64,000 nucleotides of DNA from SZUA-547 sp963669265. Its GTDB lineage: Bacteria > Pseudomonadota > Alphaproteobacteria > Rhodobacterales > Rhodobacteraceae. Position numbers and translations under genes: made by a program. The notes beneath the pieces are model-generated. The model was given only the letters and a program-made list of their open reading frames with translations. It was not told the DNA's origin and did not search any database. This document shows positions 9,024 to 17,929 of this stretch, in pieces. The stretch spans positions 310,001-374,000 of the forward strand of contig OY769916.1 of the NCBI GenBank assembly GCA_963669265.1, given 5' to 3'. Position 1 is the stretch's first letter, and the number at the start of each line of letters is the position of its first letter.

Positions 9024-10313
9024 ATGGACCCCACAATCTGGTGGACAGTCGCGGCCATCATCGGCCTGCTTCTGCTCTCCGCCTTTTTCTCTGGTTCCGA
9101 GACCGCGCTGACCGCCGCCAGCCGGGCCAGCCTGCACAAGCTCGCCGAAGACGGCTCAAAGGGCGCGGCGCGCGCGCTCAATCTGACCGAAGACAGCGAG
9201 CGGCTGATCGGTGCGATTCTGCTGGGCAACAACCTGGTGAACATTCTGGCGGCATCTCTGGCCACCAACGCCTTTCTGCGGCTGTTCGGCGAATCCGGCG
9301 TCGCGCTCGCGACAATCGTAATGACGCTGCTGGTGCTGATTTTCGCCGAGGTCGCGCCCAAGACCTACGCCATCACATACCCGGAAAAGGCCGCGCTTCG
9401 CGTCTCGCCTGTCATCGCGATCATCGTGCGCCTTTTCGCGCCTTTCGTGGCGCTGGTCCGCGTGATCGTGCGAGTCGCCTTGCGCCTGTTCGGCGTGCGC
9501 GCCGCCGCCGACGCCCGCATCCTGACCGCGCATGAGGAAATTCGCGGCGCCATAGATCTGCATCACTCCGAAGGCGCGGTGGAAAAATCCGACCGCGACC
9601 GGCTTCTGGCCGCGCTCGACCTCAGAAACCGGGAAGTCGAGGAGGTGATGAAGCATCGGCGTAATATCGAGACCATTTCAGCCGATGCGCCAGCGGATGA
9701 GATCGTCGCCTTTTGCCTCTCTTCCCCCCACACCCGCATTCCGATCTGGCGGGATGAGCCGGAAAACATCGTCGGCGTGCTGCACGCCAAGGATCTCCTG
9801 CGCGCGGTCGATGCGTCCGTGCGCGAACAGGGCGGTCTGGAGCTGGGAATGGCGCGGCTCGACATCGACGACATCGCCATGGAGCCTTGGTTCGTGCCGG
9901 ACACCACGCCGCTGGAAGAGCAGATGCGCGAATTCCTGCGTCGCCGCTCGCACTTCGCGCTGGTCGTCGATGAGTATGGCGCGTTGCAAGGCCTGATCAC
10001 GTTAGAGGACATTCTGGAGGAAATCGTCGGCGACATCGCCGATGAACTAGACATCGATGTGGAAGGCGCGGAGCGCGCGGAGGACGGCAGTCTGAATGTT
10101 GATGGCTGGATGACCATCCGGGATGTGAACCGCCTTTGCGACTGGCGCCTGCCGGACGACGAGGCGACCACGATCGCCGGGTTGGTGATCCATGAGGCGC
10201 AATCCATACCAACCGTGGGACAGGTCTTTGTCTTTCACGGCTTCCGGTTCGAGGTGCTGGAGCGCAAGCGCCATCAGATCACGCGCCTGAAGCTAAAACT
10301 GCTCCAACGTTGA
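9024..10313 (+). CDS. CNNM/CorC-family (DUF21 plus CBS) membrane transporter-like protein
   Basis: A 429-residue protein. The ATG at 9024 has AAGGAG 6 nt upstream; the in-frame TTG at 9018 does not. Order of parts: an N-terminal DUF21 domain with about four membrane helices (5-150, including FSGSETALTAASRA), a pair of CBS domains (about 200-330) that bind adenosyl nucleotides in relatives, and a C-terminal CorC/HlyC domain (about 345-429). Relatives are Mg2+/Na+ exchange or efflux proteins, and older annotation calls them haemolysins. Transport of Mg2+ or Co2+ is an inference from the family. Confidence 0.88.
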   Translation: MDPTIWWTVAAIIGLLLLSAFFSGSETALTAASRASLHKLAEDGSKGAARALNLTEDSERLIGAILLGNNLVNILAASLATNAFLRLFGESGVALATIVMTLLVLIFAEVAPKTYAITYPEKAALRVSPVIAIIVRLFAPFVALVRVIVRVALRLFGVRAAADARILTAHEEIRGAIDLHHSEGAVEKSDRDRLLAALDLRNREVEEVMKHRRNIETISADAPADEIVAFCLSSPHTRIPIWRDEPENIVGVLHAKDLLRAVDASVREQGGLELGMARLDIDDIAMEPWFVPDTTPLEEQMREFLRRRSHFALVVDEYGALQGLITLEDILEEIVGDIADELDIDVEGAERAEDGSLNVDGWMTIRDVNRLCDWRLPDDEATTIAGLVIHEAQSIPTVGQVFVFHGFRFEVLERKRHQITRLKLKLLQR

Positions 10314-10366
10314 GTTGATCCACTGACAGTCTGTGAAGCGAATTGTCTCAGGCGGAAGCCGCGGCT

Positions 10367-10993
10367 CTAAGGATTGAGCCGCGCGACCGCCCAGTCCTCC
10401 GCCTCCGGATCCGGGCGAATCCAGCGAAACCGGTCATGCAGGCGAAACTCGCCATCCGCCCAGAACTCGAACTCCACCGGGCGAATGCGAAACCCGCCCC
10501 AATGCGGCGGCAACGGCGGATCAAACGGATGGCGCGCCGCGATCTTGGCCACCTCGGCCATCAGCGCGGCGCGGCTCTCCAGCGGCTGCGATTGGCGCGA
10601 CGCCCATGCGCCCAGACGGCTCTTAAGCGAGCGCGACTTGTAATAGGCCTCGGATTGTTCGGGCGAGACGCGTTCGATCGGCCCACGCGCGCGCACCTGC
10701 CGCCGCAGACTCTTCCAATGCATCACCATCGCCGCCTTGCCCGCGGTCGCCAATTCGACGCCTTTAGCGCTTTCAAAATTGGTGAAGAACACCAGCCCGT
10801 TGGCCTCAATCTCTTTCAGCAAGACCATGCGAACATTGGGCAAACCGTCCGCATCGACGGTTGCGAGCGCCATTGCGTCGGGGTCATTCGGCTCAGAACT
10901 CTCCGCCTCAGCCAGCCAACGCCGCGCCAGTTCGAACGGGTCATCGCCCGCGAATTTTCCTTCCCGTCCGCCTGAATCTCTGGTTACGCCCAT
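10367..10993 (-). CDS. pdxH: Pyridoxamine 5'-phosphate oxidase
   Basis: A 208-residue FMN flavoprotein that oxidises pyridoxamine- and pyridoxine-5'-phosphate to PLP. Start at 10993 (MGVTRDSGG); the open frame to 11182 enters the divergent fabI promoter and has no family resemblance. Segments typical of PdxH are MVLLKEIEANGLVFFTNFES, AMVMHWKSLRRQVRARG (FMN phosphate contacts) and the C-terminal WADGEFRLHDRFRW with the PLP-binding arginine and histidine. Divergent from fabI. Assignment is firm. Confidence 0.95.
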   Translation of the reverse strand: MGVTRDSGGREGKFAGDDPFELARRWLAEAESSEPNDPDAMALATVDADGLPNVRMVLLKEIEANGLVFFTNFESAKGVELATAGKAAMVMHWKSLRRQVRARGPIERVSPEQSEAYYKSRSLKSRLGAWASRQSQPLESRAALMAEVAKIAARHPFDPPLPPHWGGFRIRPVEFEFWADGEFRLHDRFRWIRPDPEAEDWAVARLNP

Positions 10994-11169
10994 CGTCAAA
11001 TTCCCGCTCTTTGCAGTCTCTCTGGCGCCGCAATTCGGGTCACGTTCGCCGCACCCCACCCTGCGCCAGACGTCGATCATCTTGCCTGATCCTATGATAT
11101 AACCTAAAGCCCAAGGATAAGAATGCCGTGCAGGCGGCCGCGCTAAAAAAGATCGAGAGGGACTCGCAG

Positions 11170-11991
11170 ATGAATTCGTCAAACGGAATCATGGCTGGAA
11201 AGCGAGGCCTGATCATGGGCCTGGCCAATGACAAGTCCATTGCCTGGGGCATCGCAAAGGCGTGCCGGGACGCCGGCGCCGATCTGGCCTTCACCTATCA
11301 GGGCGACGCGCTGAAAAAACGGGTTGTGCCCCTCGCCGATCAGTTGGGCTCCGATATCGTCCTTCCCTGCGATGTGACCGACATGGAGTCCGTGGACGGC
11401 GTATTTGAGTCGCTTCAGGAGCGTTGGGGACGGCTGGACTTTCTGCTGCACGCTATCGCCTATTCCGACAAGGCCGAGTTGAAGGGGCGCTACGTCGACA
11501 CCTCGTTCGACAATTTCCAGTTGTCGATGAACGTCTCCTGCTATTCCTTCACGGCCCTCGCCCAGCGGGCCGAAAAACTGATGACCGATGGCGGCGCGAT
11601 GGTCACACTGACCTATTACGGCGCAGAGCGCGTGATGCCGCACTACAATGTCATGGGCGTCGCTAAGGCGGCGCTGGAGGCGTCTGTGCGCTATATGGCG
11701 GTCGATCTGGGGCCGAAAAACATACGCGTGAACGCCCTTTCGGCTGGCCCGATGAAGACGTTGGCCGCCTCTGGCATCGGCGACTTCCGCTATATCCTGA
11801 AATGGAACGAGCTGAATTCGCCACTCCGCCGCAACGTCTCGCTGGATGATGTCGGCAATGCGGGCATGTATCTGCTCTCGGACCTCTCGTCGGGCGTCAC
11901 CGGCGAGTGCCATCATGTCGACAGCGGCTATCATGTCGTGGGAATGAAAGCCGTCGATGCGCCGGATATCGACGCCACCAACAAAGGCTGA
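11170..11991 (+). CDS. fabI: Enoyl-[acyl-carrier-protein] reductase (NADH)
   Basis: A 273-residue short-chain-dehydrogenase-type enoyl reductase, the last step of the fatty-acid elongation cycle. Start at 11170 with GAGAGGGA upstream; an ORF extension to 11128 is not needed. The N-terminal nucleotide motif GLANDKSIAWGIA is the FabI form of the Rossmann glycine loop. The catalytic pair is Tyr159 and Lys166 (YNVMGVAK), with Tyr149 in TLTYYG also conserved. FabI is the target of triclosan-type inhibitors. The gpt start follows 5 bp after the stop. Confidence 0.96.
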   Translation: MNSSNGIMAGKRGLIMGLANDKSIAWGIAKACRDAGADLAFTYQGDALKKRVVPLADQLGSDIVLPCDVTDMESVDGVFESLQERWGRLDFLLHAIAYSDKAELKGRYVDTSFDNFQLSMNVSCYSFTALAQRAEKLMTDGGAMVTLTYYGAERVMPHYNVMGVAKAALEASVRYMAVDLGPKNIRVNALSAGPMKTLAASGIGDFRYILKWNELNSPLRRNVSLDDVGNAGMYLLSDLSSGVTGECHHVDSGYHVVGMKAVDAPDIDATNKG

Positions 11992-11996
11992 TCCCG

Positions 11997-12503
11997 ATGG
12001 CTGAGCAACTGCCGCATGAGAAGGGCTTTCACGTCTCCTGGGACCAGCTTCATCGCGATTCGCGCGCGCTGGCCTGGCGACTTGACGGGCAAGGCCCTGA
12101 CGGCAAAGGCGGCTGGAAAGCGGTTGTGGCGATCACCCGCGGCGGACTGGTTCCGGCGGCAGTCGTGGCGCGAGAGCTTAACATCCGCGTCGTCGACTCG
12201 ATCAGCGTCAAATCCTACGACCACCAGAGCCAAAGCTCTGTCGAGGTGCTGAAATCGCCCGACCCATCGATCATTGGCGATGGCGACGGCGTCTTGATCG
12301 TTGATGATCTCGTGGATACCGGCAAGACGCTCGAAGCGGTGCGCACGCTCTACCCCAAGGCCAACTACGCGGCGGTTTACGCCAAGCCCAAGGGCCGACC
12401 TATGGTGGATACGTTCATTACCGAAGTAAGCCAGGATACCTGGATCTTCTTCCCCTGGGACATGGCGCTGCAATACGTGCAGCCCTATCGCGGAGAAGAC
12501 TGA
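11997..12503 (+). CDS. gpt: Xanthine-guanine phosphoribosyltransferase
   Basis: A 168-residue purine salvage enzyme that joins xanthine or guanine to PRPP. The PRPP loop VLIVDDLVDTGKTL is intact and the N-terminal AITRGGLVPAAVVAREL is the usual pyrophosphate-binding strand. The end segment WIFFPWDM is also characteristic. Start ATG at 11997 follows fabI by 5 bp, and a 43-bp hairpin lies after the stop. Length agrees with family members of about 155-170 residues. Confidence 0.93.
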   Translation: MAEQLPHEKGFHVSWDQLHRDSRALAWRLDGQGPDGKGGWKAVVAITRGGLVPAAVVARELNIRVVDSISVKSYDHQSQSSVEVLKSPDPSIIGDGDGVLIVDDLVDTGKTLEAVRTLYPKANYAAVYAKPKGRPMVDTFITEVSQDTWIFFPWDMALQYVQPYRGED

Positions 12504-12520
12504 ATTTTAGCCAGAATCGT

Positions 12521-12563
12521 CACGGCCCGCGCCATCCTTGTGTGGAGGGTGGCGCGGGCCGTG
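12521..12563. terminator. Hairpin between convergent genes
   Basis: Arms CACGGCCCGCGCCAT (12521-12535) and GTGGCGCGGGCCGTG (12549-12563) pair along 15 bp with one mismatch and a 13-nt loop. It lies 17 bp after gpt and 23 bp before the stop of the convergent gene, so it could terminate both. There is no strong T-run. Confidence 0.65.
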
Positions 12564-12586
12564 CTTCGTCCCGTTGTTGTGTGTCA

Positions 12587-13600
12587 TCAGCGGGAAGGTA
12601 GTCTGTTTGTCGTCGTCCAGCGGCCGCGGGAATCAGGGGGGACTTGAATGACCCGCGGCGGGGCCTGACGTTCGCGCCGGGCGTTGGGATCACGGCGGGC
12701 GGCGTCGGCCCAGTCAAATGCGATGGCGCGCGCATGGGCTGAGATACCGCGAAGGTCATCGCCCAGCCCCGCCTTCAGACGCGCGATCAGATCTTTCGCG
12801 ATCTCGCCGCGATAGCCGGTCAGCGACTGGGACCCGATCGCATTGTCGAAGTTGAGGATCTGCTCTTCGGCCGCCCAGCGAAACTCTTCAACGGCGTGCT
12901 GTTTTCTTTGCGTGACGAGGTCCGCGACGATGCGGGAATAGGTGCGCACCACCTGATCTTCCTGCATCTTCTCGGGCAGTTCGAACACCGAGAACTGGAC
13001 GCCCTCATGCCCGCCATCGATTCCCGGAACGAACATGATGTTGTTCGAGAAATCGACGCGCGCCTTACGTAGACCGCTATCGGCCGGCGGGTTGATGGCG
13101 AGGGACTCGAAGTCTCCGGTGATGTCGATCACCGCGGGATCCGCGAGTTGGGATACGATCGAGAACGCCGTTTTCAGCGCGTGAACATCACTGGCGGTGA
13201 CCGTCCGGGGCCGCGTATTGGCGTCGTTGTTCTCGCCTGTGAAATCGGAATGAACTTTGACTTGGGTCTGCTCATCGCCGTCCAGAGCACGCTCGCCAAT
13301 CCAAGCCAGCGCTTCCGGAATGCTGTTGAAGGGCCGTTCTGCGACCTGACGGGCGCCCTCCTCCGAGCCCTCCACCTTCTCATGCAGCACGACCATGAAA
13401 CGTGGAAACGCTTTGCCATGCGTGGCGTGCATGTAATCGGAGAGCGAACGGTCGAAGCCCGCATAAATGACCTTAGAGACGGTCGCGACGCAAAGGGTGC
13501 GTGCCTCCCGGCCTTTGGCTTCAAATCCGACCTCAATCAGGGGAACACGCACAGCGTCCTGCGAAATCGGTCCGGCGATCAGTTCATCAAGTTTTGTCAT
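12587..13600 (-). CDS. Conserved-looking hypothetical protein (337 aa)
   Basis: A 337-residue cytoplasmic-looking protein with no signal peptide or membrane span. The first 200 residues look like a mixed alpha/beta domain and the last part is helical and charged, ending in an Arg/Pro-rich tail (about 305-337). No motif known to me is present. It has its own AT-rich upstream region (13601-13790, with runs such as TTAATTGAATTTATTAAC) that stands out in this GC-rich genome and probably holds its promoter. Function unknown. Confidence 0.7.
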   Translation of the reverse strand: MTKLDELIAGPISQDAVRVPLIEVGFEAKGREARTLCVATVSKVIYAGFDRSLSDYMHATHGKAFPRFMVVLHEKVEGSEEGARQVAERPFNSIPEALAWIGERALDGDEQTQVKVHSDFTGENNDANTRPRTVTASDVHALKTAFSIVSQLADPAVIDITGDFESLAINPPADSGLRKARVDFSNNIMFVPGIDGGHEGVQFSVFELPEKMQEDQVVRTYSRIVADLVTQRKQHAVEEFRWAAEEQILNFDNAIGSQSLTGYRGEIAKDLIARLKAGLGDDLRGISAHARAIAFDWADAARRDPNARRERQAPPRVIQVPPDSRGRWTTTNRLPSR

Positions 13601-13790
13601 CGTTGGGTCTCACGCGTTGGGGGCGTTGACCCTAGATTGCGAGAATTCGCCTCACATTTGAGCGAAATCGTAATCAAACCTATACATAGCCGTATATACT
13701 TTAGAGATTAATCACAATTAACCTAATAACCCATTGTTTTAATTGAATTTATTAACTTAGAATAGATTAATATGGCCCAATAAGCCGTTG

Positions 13791-15353
13791 TTATCGCCCG
13801 CGAAACAGCCCGCCCAACACGCCTCGCACCAAAGACCGCGCCACTTGGGATCCGACGGTGCGGGCCACCGATTTGGCGAAGGCCTCCCCCACAGATTGCC
13901 GCGAAGACCGGCGCTTGGGCGCGCTTTTCCGGCGCGGTGTCGAGGCCGGTTGATAGCGCCGGGCTTTCTTATACTCCCGCTCACGAGAGGACGCGCTTCT
14001 TTCGGCTTCCTCCGCTTTTTCAGCCGCCGCATCCGCGGCTTTGGCCTGCAGCCGCTCAAACGCGGACACGCGATCGGTAGTCTTCTCATAGAGTCCGGAC
14101 AGGGGCGACGCCGCGATCACCGCCTTACGCTCAACGGGACTCGCCGGTCCGATCCGTGAGGATGGCGGCCGGATCAGCGTTCGCTGGACCATTGACGGCA
14201 CGCCCTTGTCCTCCAGCGTTGAGACCAGAGCCTCGCCGACGCCGACCTGCGTGATCGCCTCCTTGGTGTCAAAGGCTGGATTTGGGCGGAATGTTTCCGC
14301 CGCCGCCTTCAATGCCTTGCGATCGCGAGGCGTATAGGCGCGCAAGGCGTGCTGAACGCGGTTGCCGAGTTGGCCGAGAATGTCATTCGGCACATCCGCC
14401 GGATTCTGCGAGATGAAATAGACCCCCACACCCTTCGAGCGGATCAGCCGCGCCACCTGCTCCACCTTGTCGAGCAACACGCGTGGCGCCCGGTCGAACA
14501 GAAGATGCGCCTCGTCGAAGAAAAAAACGAATTTCGGCTTCGCGGGATCGCCCACCTCAGGCAGGTCTTCAAAGAGTTCAGACAACAGCCACAATAGAAA
14601 TGTGGCGTAGAGCCGAGGCGCGCGCATCAGCTCATTCGCCGCCAGTACATTGACGCGCCCACGACCGTCAGGCTCGATCGCGATCATGTCGGACAGATCC
14701 AGCGCCGGTTCACCAAATAGCCCTGCTCCGCCCTGGTTCTCGAGCACCAGTAGGCGTCGCTGAATGGCGCCGATCGACGCTTTCGAGACATTGCCGTACT
14801 CAACCGAAAGCTCTGCCGCGTTTTCTCCTGCGAAATTCAGCAGCGCGCGTAGATCCTTCAGGTCGATCAGCAGCAGCCCGTCGTCATCAGCCAGACGGAA
14901 GCAGATGTTCAGCACGCCCTCCTGCGTGTCATTGAGCTCCAGCAGCCGCGCCAGCAACAGCGGCCCCATCTCGGTGATGGTCGTGCGCACCGGATGCCCC
15001 TGACGGCCGAAGAGGTCCCAGAACACCACCGGAAAACTCTCATAGCCATAATCATCCAATCCGATCTGCTCCGCGCGGGAGATCAGCTTGTCGTGCAATT
15101 TGTGCTGAGGGGAGCCGGCCTGACTAAGCCCCGACAGATCGCCCTTGGCGTCAGCCAGAAACACCGGCACGCCGGCGTTCGAGAACGCCTCCGCCATGAT
15201 TTGCAACGTCACTGTCTTGCCGGTGCCCGTGGCCCCCGCGATCAAACCGTGCCGGTTGGCGTATTTCAACAGAATGGTCTGGGCGAGGTCATGCCCGTCG
15301 CCACTGGCGCCGCCGCCCAGAAACACCCGATCCGTCTGGCTCGTATCAGACAT
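13791..15353 (-). CDS. HerA-like P-loop NTPase (DUF853 family)
   Basis: A 520-residue ATPase. Start at 15353; the frame extends four codons further to a TTG. Walker A is AGATGTGKTVTLQ (about 40-52) and Walker B is KFVFFFDEAHLLF (about 270-282). A later segment, YFISQNPADVPNDILGQLGNR, is the sensor region shared with HerA/FtsK-type DNA pumps. The C-terminus is a long charged coiled-coil-like stretch followed by a Lys/Arg-rich tail. The family is found in most alphaproteobacteria; no function is established. Confidence 0.88.
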   Translation of the reverse strand: MSDTSQTDRVFLGGGASGDGHDLAQTILLKYANRHGLIAGATGTGKTVTLQIMAEAFSNAGVPVFLADAKGDLSGLSQAGSPQHKLHDKLISRAEQIGLDDYGYESFPVVFWDLFGRQGHPVRTTITEMGPLLLARLLELNDTQEGVLNICFRLADDDGLLLIDLKDLRALLNFAGENAAELSVEYGNVSKASIGAIQRRLLVLENQGGAGLFGEPALDLSDMIAIEPDGRGRVNVLAANELMRAPRLYATFLLWLLSELFEDLPEVGDPAKPKFVFFFDEAHLLFDRAPRVLLDKVEQVARLIRSKGVGVYFISQNPADVPNDILGQLGNRVQHALRAYTPRDRKALKAAAETFRPNPAFDTKEAITQVGVGEALVSTLEDKGVPSMVQRTLIRPPSSRIGPASPVERKAVIAASPLSGLYEKTTDRVSAFERLQAKAADAAAEKAEEAERSASSREREYKKARRYQPASTPRRKSAPKRRSSRQSVGEAFAKSVARTVGSQVARSLVRGVLGGLFRGR

Positions 15354-15460
15354 GCTCGCCCCCAACTATTGTCATCCCAAGCGCGTTAGCACTCTGCTTA
15401 CTGAAAATCTCGTGAAAATTGTGACGGGATCCTTAGATTGCGAAAACTGTTGTTAACCGT

Positions 15461-15557
15461 TCCAGGGGACACTGGCTTTGTCCCGTCCATTTGGCGGACA
15501 AATACGGGGCATCTCCTCCCTGTGACTGCCGCGCCACCCTCTGGCGCGGCCCTTTTT
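15461..15557 (+). ncRNA. Candidate small RNA 1 with Rho-independent terminator
   Basis: No ORF of any quality lies on the plus strand here, yet the segment folds into two small stem-loops (GGGGAC 15465-15470 with GTCCC 15480-15484; GTCC 15485-15488 with GGAC 15496-15499). It ends in a classical terminator: stem GCCGCGCCA/TGGCGCGGC (15528-15550) followed by CCTTTTTC. The unpaired part contains CTCCTCCC (15513-15520), which is complementary to Shine-Dalgarno sequences and recalls anti-SD motifs in some alphaproteobacterial small RNAs. The 5' end is not defined. Inference from structure only. Confidence 0.45.
15528..15557 (+). terminator. Rho-independent terminator of candidate small RNA 1
   Basis: A 9-bp perfect stem with a CCCTC loop, then a T-run at 15553-15557. 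It is read only on the plus strand, where no protein gene lies upstream. Confidence 0.75.
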
Positions 15558-15639
15558 CGGCGATTTGGGCCCCGAAACGCTCTACAGCATGCCAAATCCG
15601 CCAAAAAGCCTTGACCCCGCACGACTGCATTGACTAGCG

Positions 15640-15724
15640 TCCGGTTCGAGATTGGCTTGTCCAGTCCGACAGGGAAAAACGAACTAATACGAAAAGGGCG
15701 CTCCGGTTGGCGGCGCCCTTTTCA
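15640..15724 (+). ncRNA. Candidate small RNA 2 with Rho-independent terminator
   Basis: A second gene-free segment on the plus strand. A possible promoter lies just upstream (TTGACC at 15611-15616, then 17 nt, then CTAGCG). The segment ends in a hairpin, AAAAGGGCGC (15692-15701) with GCGCCCTTTT (15713-15722). It lies about 110 bp before the ialB start, so an alternative reading is an attenuated leader of ialB rather than a free RNA. Confidence 0.4.
15692..15724. terminator. Bidirectional terminator-like hairpin
   Basis: A perfect 10-bp stem, A-rich on one side and T-rich on the other, so it can act in either direction. It lies upstream of ialB and downstream of candidate small RNA 2. Confidence 0.65.
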
Positions 15725-15834
15725 AATCAGCGTTCCCGTGTCGGGTTCCAGTTGATTCCTCGGTCCCTGTCAGAGACAAGTTGCGGACCGACAGTCTCGC
15801 GCGTCGCATGCAAAGTCAGTTTTCAGGAGACCAC

Positions 15835-16356
15835 ATGAACTTTCTCAAAAGCGCAACCGCGGCCGCCGCGTTCGGCCTTGCAGCGATATCCACGGCCCAA
15901 GCGCAGGAAAGCGGCGTCGTGACGGCGACACATGGCGATTGGGAGATCATCTGCTCTTCCACGGACAACAAGCTCTGCGTCATGCAGCAGGCTCATAAGA
16001 GCGCCGAAGGGCGCCCCCTCGCTGTGATCAAGATTGCGCGCCTTGCGGATCGCAACCTTGCGGATGGGACAAAGATACCGGCGCAGCTTGAGGTCCTTGT
16101 TCCGCTTGGAGTGGTTCTGACCAACGGGCTCAGCTTCCAGGTCGACTCCAAGGAAAACCGTATCGCGCCCTATCGGTTCTGCGCGCAGGCGGGGTGCAGG
16201 GTGCTGGAGCCGATCACGGACTCCTTCGTAGCGGAAATGAAAGGCGGCAACTCGGCCAAGCTTTCCTTCCGGACTGTTGACGGAAAAACACGCGAAGCGC
16301 CGATGTCGCTGAAGGGTTTCACCAAGGCGTATGACGCGCTAACGCCAACGAAATAG
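15835..16356 (+). CDS. Invasion-associated locus B (IalB) family exported protein
   Basis: A 173-residue protein with a signal peptide (about residues 1-23, ending AQAQE). The start at 15835 has CAGGAG upstream. The mature part matches the IalB family: GDWEIICSS near the start, a pair of cysteines around LCVMQQ and the closing CAQAGCRV segment. IalB was named from Bartonella invasion, but the family is widespread in free-living alphaproteobacteria, where its role is unknown. A strong terminator follows. Confidence 0.88.
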   Translation: MNFLKSATAAAAFGLAAISTAQAQESGVVTATHGDWEIICSSTDNKLCVMQQAHKSAEGRPLAVIKIARLADRNLADGTKIPAQLEVLVPLGVVLTNGLSFQVDSKENRIAPYRFCAQAGCRVLEPITDSFVAEMKGGNSAKLSFRTVDGKTREAPMSLKGFTKAYDALTPTK

Positions 16357-16389
16357 CGCCGCCGTACGTTCGGAGTTTCGGATAGTAAA

Positions 16390-16416
16390 ACGGTCGCCAT
16401 AGGCGGCCGTTTTTTT
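16390..16416 (+). terminator. Rho-independent terminator after the IalB-family gene
   Basis: Stem ACGGTCGCC / GGCGGCCGT (16390-16410, one T-G pair) with a 3-nt loop, followed by seven T. It sits between the convergent IalB-family and ketoacyl-synthase genes. Confidence 0.85.
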
Positions 16417-16418
16417 AT

Positions 16419-17633
16419 TCAGACTGAACGGAACGCCAGCACCGCGTTCAATCCGCCAAACGCGAACGAGTTCGAGATCGCCGCGTTCACCGTCGAATCT
16501 CGCGCTGTGTTTGGAACGATATCCAGATCACAATCAGGATCAGGCTCCGAATAGCCGATTGTCGGTGGGATCACGCCCTCGTTGAGAGCCATCAGGACCG
16601 CCAAGGCCTCCAGAGCGCCCGCAGCGCCGATGCCGTGCCCGTGCATGGATTTGGTCGAGGACACCATCAGCCTGTCCGCATGCGCGCCGAACGCGTCTCT
16701 CAGCGCCACGCACTCGCTGCGGTCGTTCATCGTAGTGGCTGTGCCATGCGCGTTGACGTATCCGATATCCTCCGGCGCCAACCCGGCGTCCTTGAGAGCC
16801 GTCTGAATCGCGCGAGACGCCCCGTTTGGATCCGGTTGCACGATATCGCCCGCATCCGAGGACATGCCGAAACCTGCTATCTCACCCCATATATGCGCGC
16901 CACGCGCCTTTGCGCTCTCCATATCCTCAAGCACAAGCACCGCAGCGCCCTCGCCCTGCACCATGCCGTTGCGGGTCTTGCAAAACGGGCGACACCCGTC
17001 CTTTGACATCACGCGCAGCCCTTCCCACGCCTTCACTCCGCCGAAGCAAAGCATGCTCTCCGCTCCACCGCAGACTGCGACGTCAGAGATGCCAGAGCGG
17101 ACAAGATGAAACGCCTGCCCGATAGCGTGGTTGGAAGACGAACAGGCGGTCGAAACAGTCCATGCCGGACCTTTGATGCCATAAGCCATGGATAACTGAC
17201 TGGAGGCGGAGTTGGGCATGGTCCGCGGCACCACGAACGGATGAACACGGTTTTTGCCCTCTTCGTAGACCGCCCGATAGTTCTCATCGAGTGTACCAAG
17301 GCCACCGAGGCCGCTGCCGATGACGACGGCAGATCGCAAACCAAGCTCCTCGGTCAATTCAAGGCCAGAATTCTCCATCGCTTCCTTGCCGGCGACCATG
17401 GCCATCTGAGAAAACCGATCGAGCAGCACGATCTCCGAGCGACCGAAATAGTCTTCGGCTTTAAAATCCTTCGCCTGACCGCCGATCTTGACCGACAGTC
17501 TTTCAACATCGCGAAATTCAAGCTCGCCGATCCCGCAGCGCCCCTCGCGTAATCCTGAGAAATGGGCATCCCGTCCGACGCCCAAAGCTGAGACGACTCC
17601 GACGCCCGTGATCGCGACCCGGCGCATACCCAT
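16419..17633 (-). CDS. Beta-ketoacyl-ACP synthase II-type condensing enzyme
   Basis: A 404-residue KAS of the FabF/FabB type. Triad: Cys164 in STACSSSNH, His296 in NAHGTAT and His331 or His333 in STKSMHGHGIGAAG. The first ATG follows the acyl carrier protein stop directly (TGAATG), so the two are coupled; a second ATG two codons later is possible. Because it travels with its own carrier protein and lpxD, a role in making a special acyl chain for the outer membrane, as in rhizobial AcpXL clusters, is more likely than bulk fatty-acid synthesis. That role is inferred. Confidence 0.88.
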   Translation of the reverse strand: MGMRRVAITGVGVVSALGVGRDAHFSGLREGRCGIGELEFRDVERLSVKIGGQAKDFKAEDYFGRSEIVLLDRFSQMAMVAGKEAMENSGLELTEELGLRSAVVIGSGLGGLGTLDENYRAVYEEGKNRVHPFVVPRTMPNSASSQLSMAYGIKGPAWTVSTACSSSNHAIGQAFHLVRSGISDVAVCGGAESMLCFGGVKAWEGLRVMSKDGCRPFCKTRNGMVQGEGAAVLVLEDMESAKARGAHIWGEIAGFGMSSDAGDIVQPDPNGASRAIQTALKDAGLAPEDIGYVNAHGTATTMNDRSECVALRDAFGAHADRLMVSSTKSMHGHGIGAAGALEALAVLMALNEGVIPPTIGYSEPDPDCDLDIVPNTARDSTVNAAISNSFAFGGLNAVLAFRSV

Positions 17634-17897
17634 TCAGGCCTCGGCGGCTTTAAGCGCGTCGATCGCCGTGGCGATCGCGCCGACATTCGAGATGTCGAAC
17701 TCCGAGGATGCAGGCTCATTCGCATTGAAAGGCACGGAGATATCGAAGGTTTCCTCAATCGAGAACACGATCTCGACCATGGCGAGCGAGTCGAGGCCAA
17801 GTTCCTCCGGCGTCGACTCCGACTTCACCGCATCCAGATCCAGCATCGCCTGTTCGGCGATAATTTCGCGGACCTTAAGCTCGGTGTCTGAAGACAT
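17634..17897 (-). CDS. Acyl carrier protein, AcpXL-like
   Basis: An 87-residue carrier protein. Start ATG at 17897 with GAGGGAG 6 nt upstream, preferred over an in-frame GTG at 17927. The phosphopantetheine serine is Ser37 in GLDSLAMVEI. After this helix the sequence has extra residues before the last helix compared with housekeeping AcpP. The same is seen in AcpXL, the carrier for very-long-chain acyl groups of rhizobial lipid A. It lies between lpxD and a KAS gene. AcpXL function is a hypothesis. Confidence 0.85.
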   Translation of the reverse strand: MSSDTELKVREIIAEQAMLDLDAVKSESTPEELGLDSLAMVEIVFSIEETFDISVPFNANEPASSEFDISNVGAIATAIDALKAAEA

Positions 17898-17929
17898 TGC
17901 GGGCTCCCTCGTTAGAACAGGCTTCACAT

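Noticed and set aside
13148..13711. 187-codon open frame on the plus strand
   Set aside because: Lies opposite the 337-residue gene and enters its AT-rich promoter region; no ribosome site.
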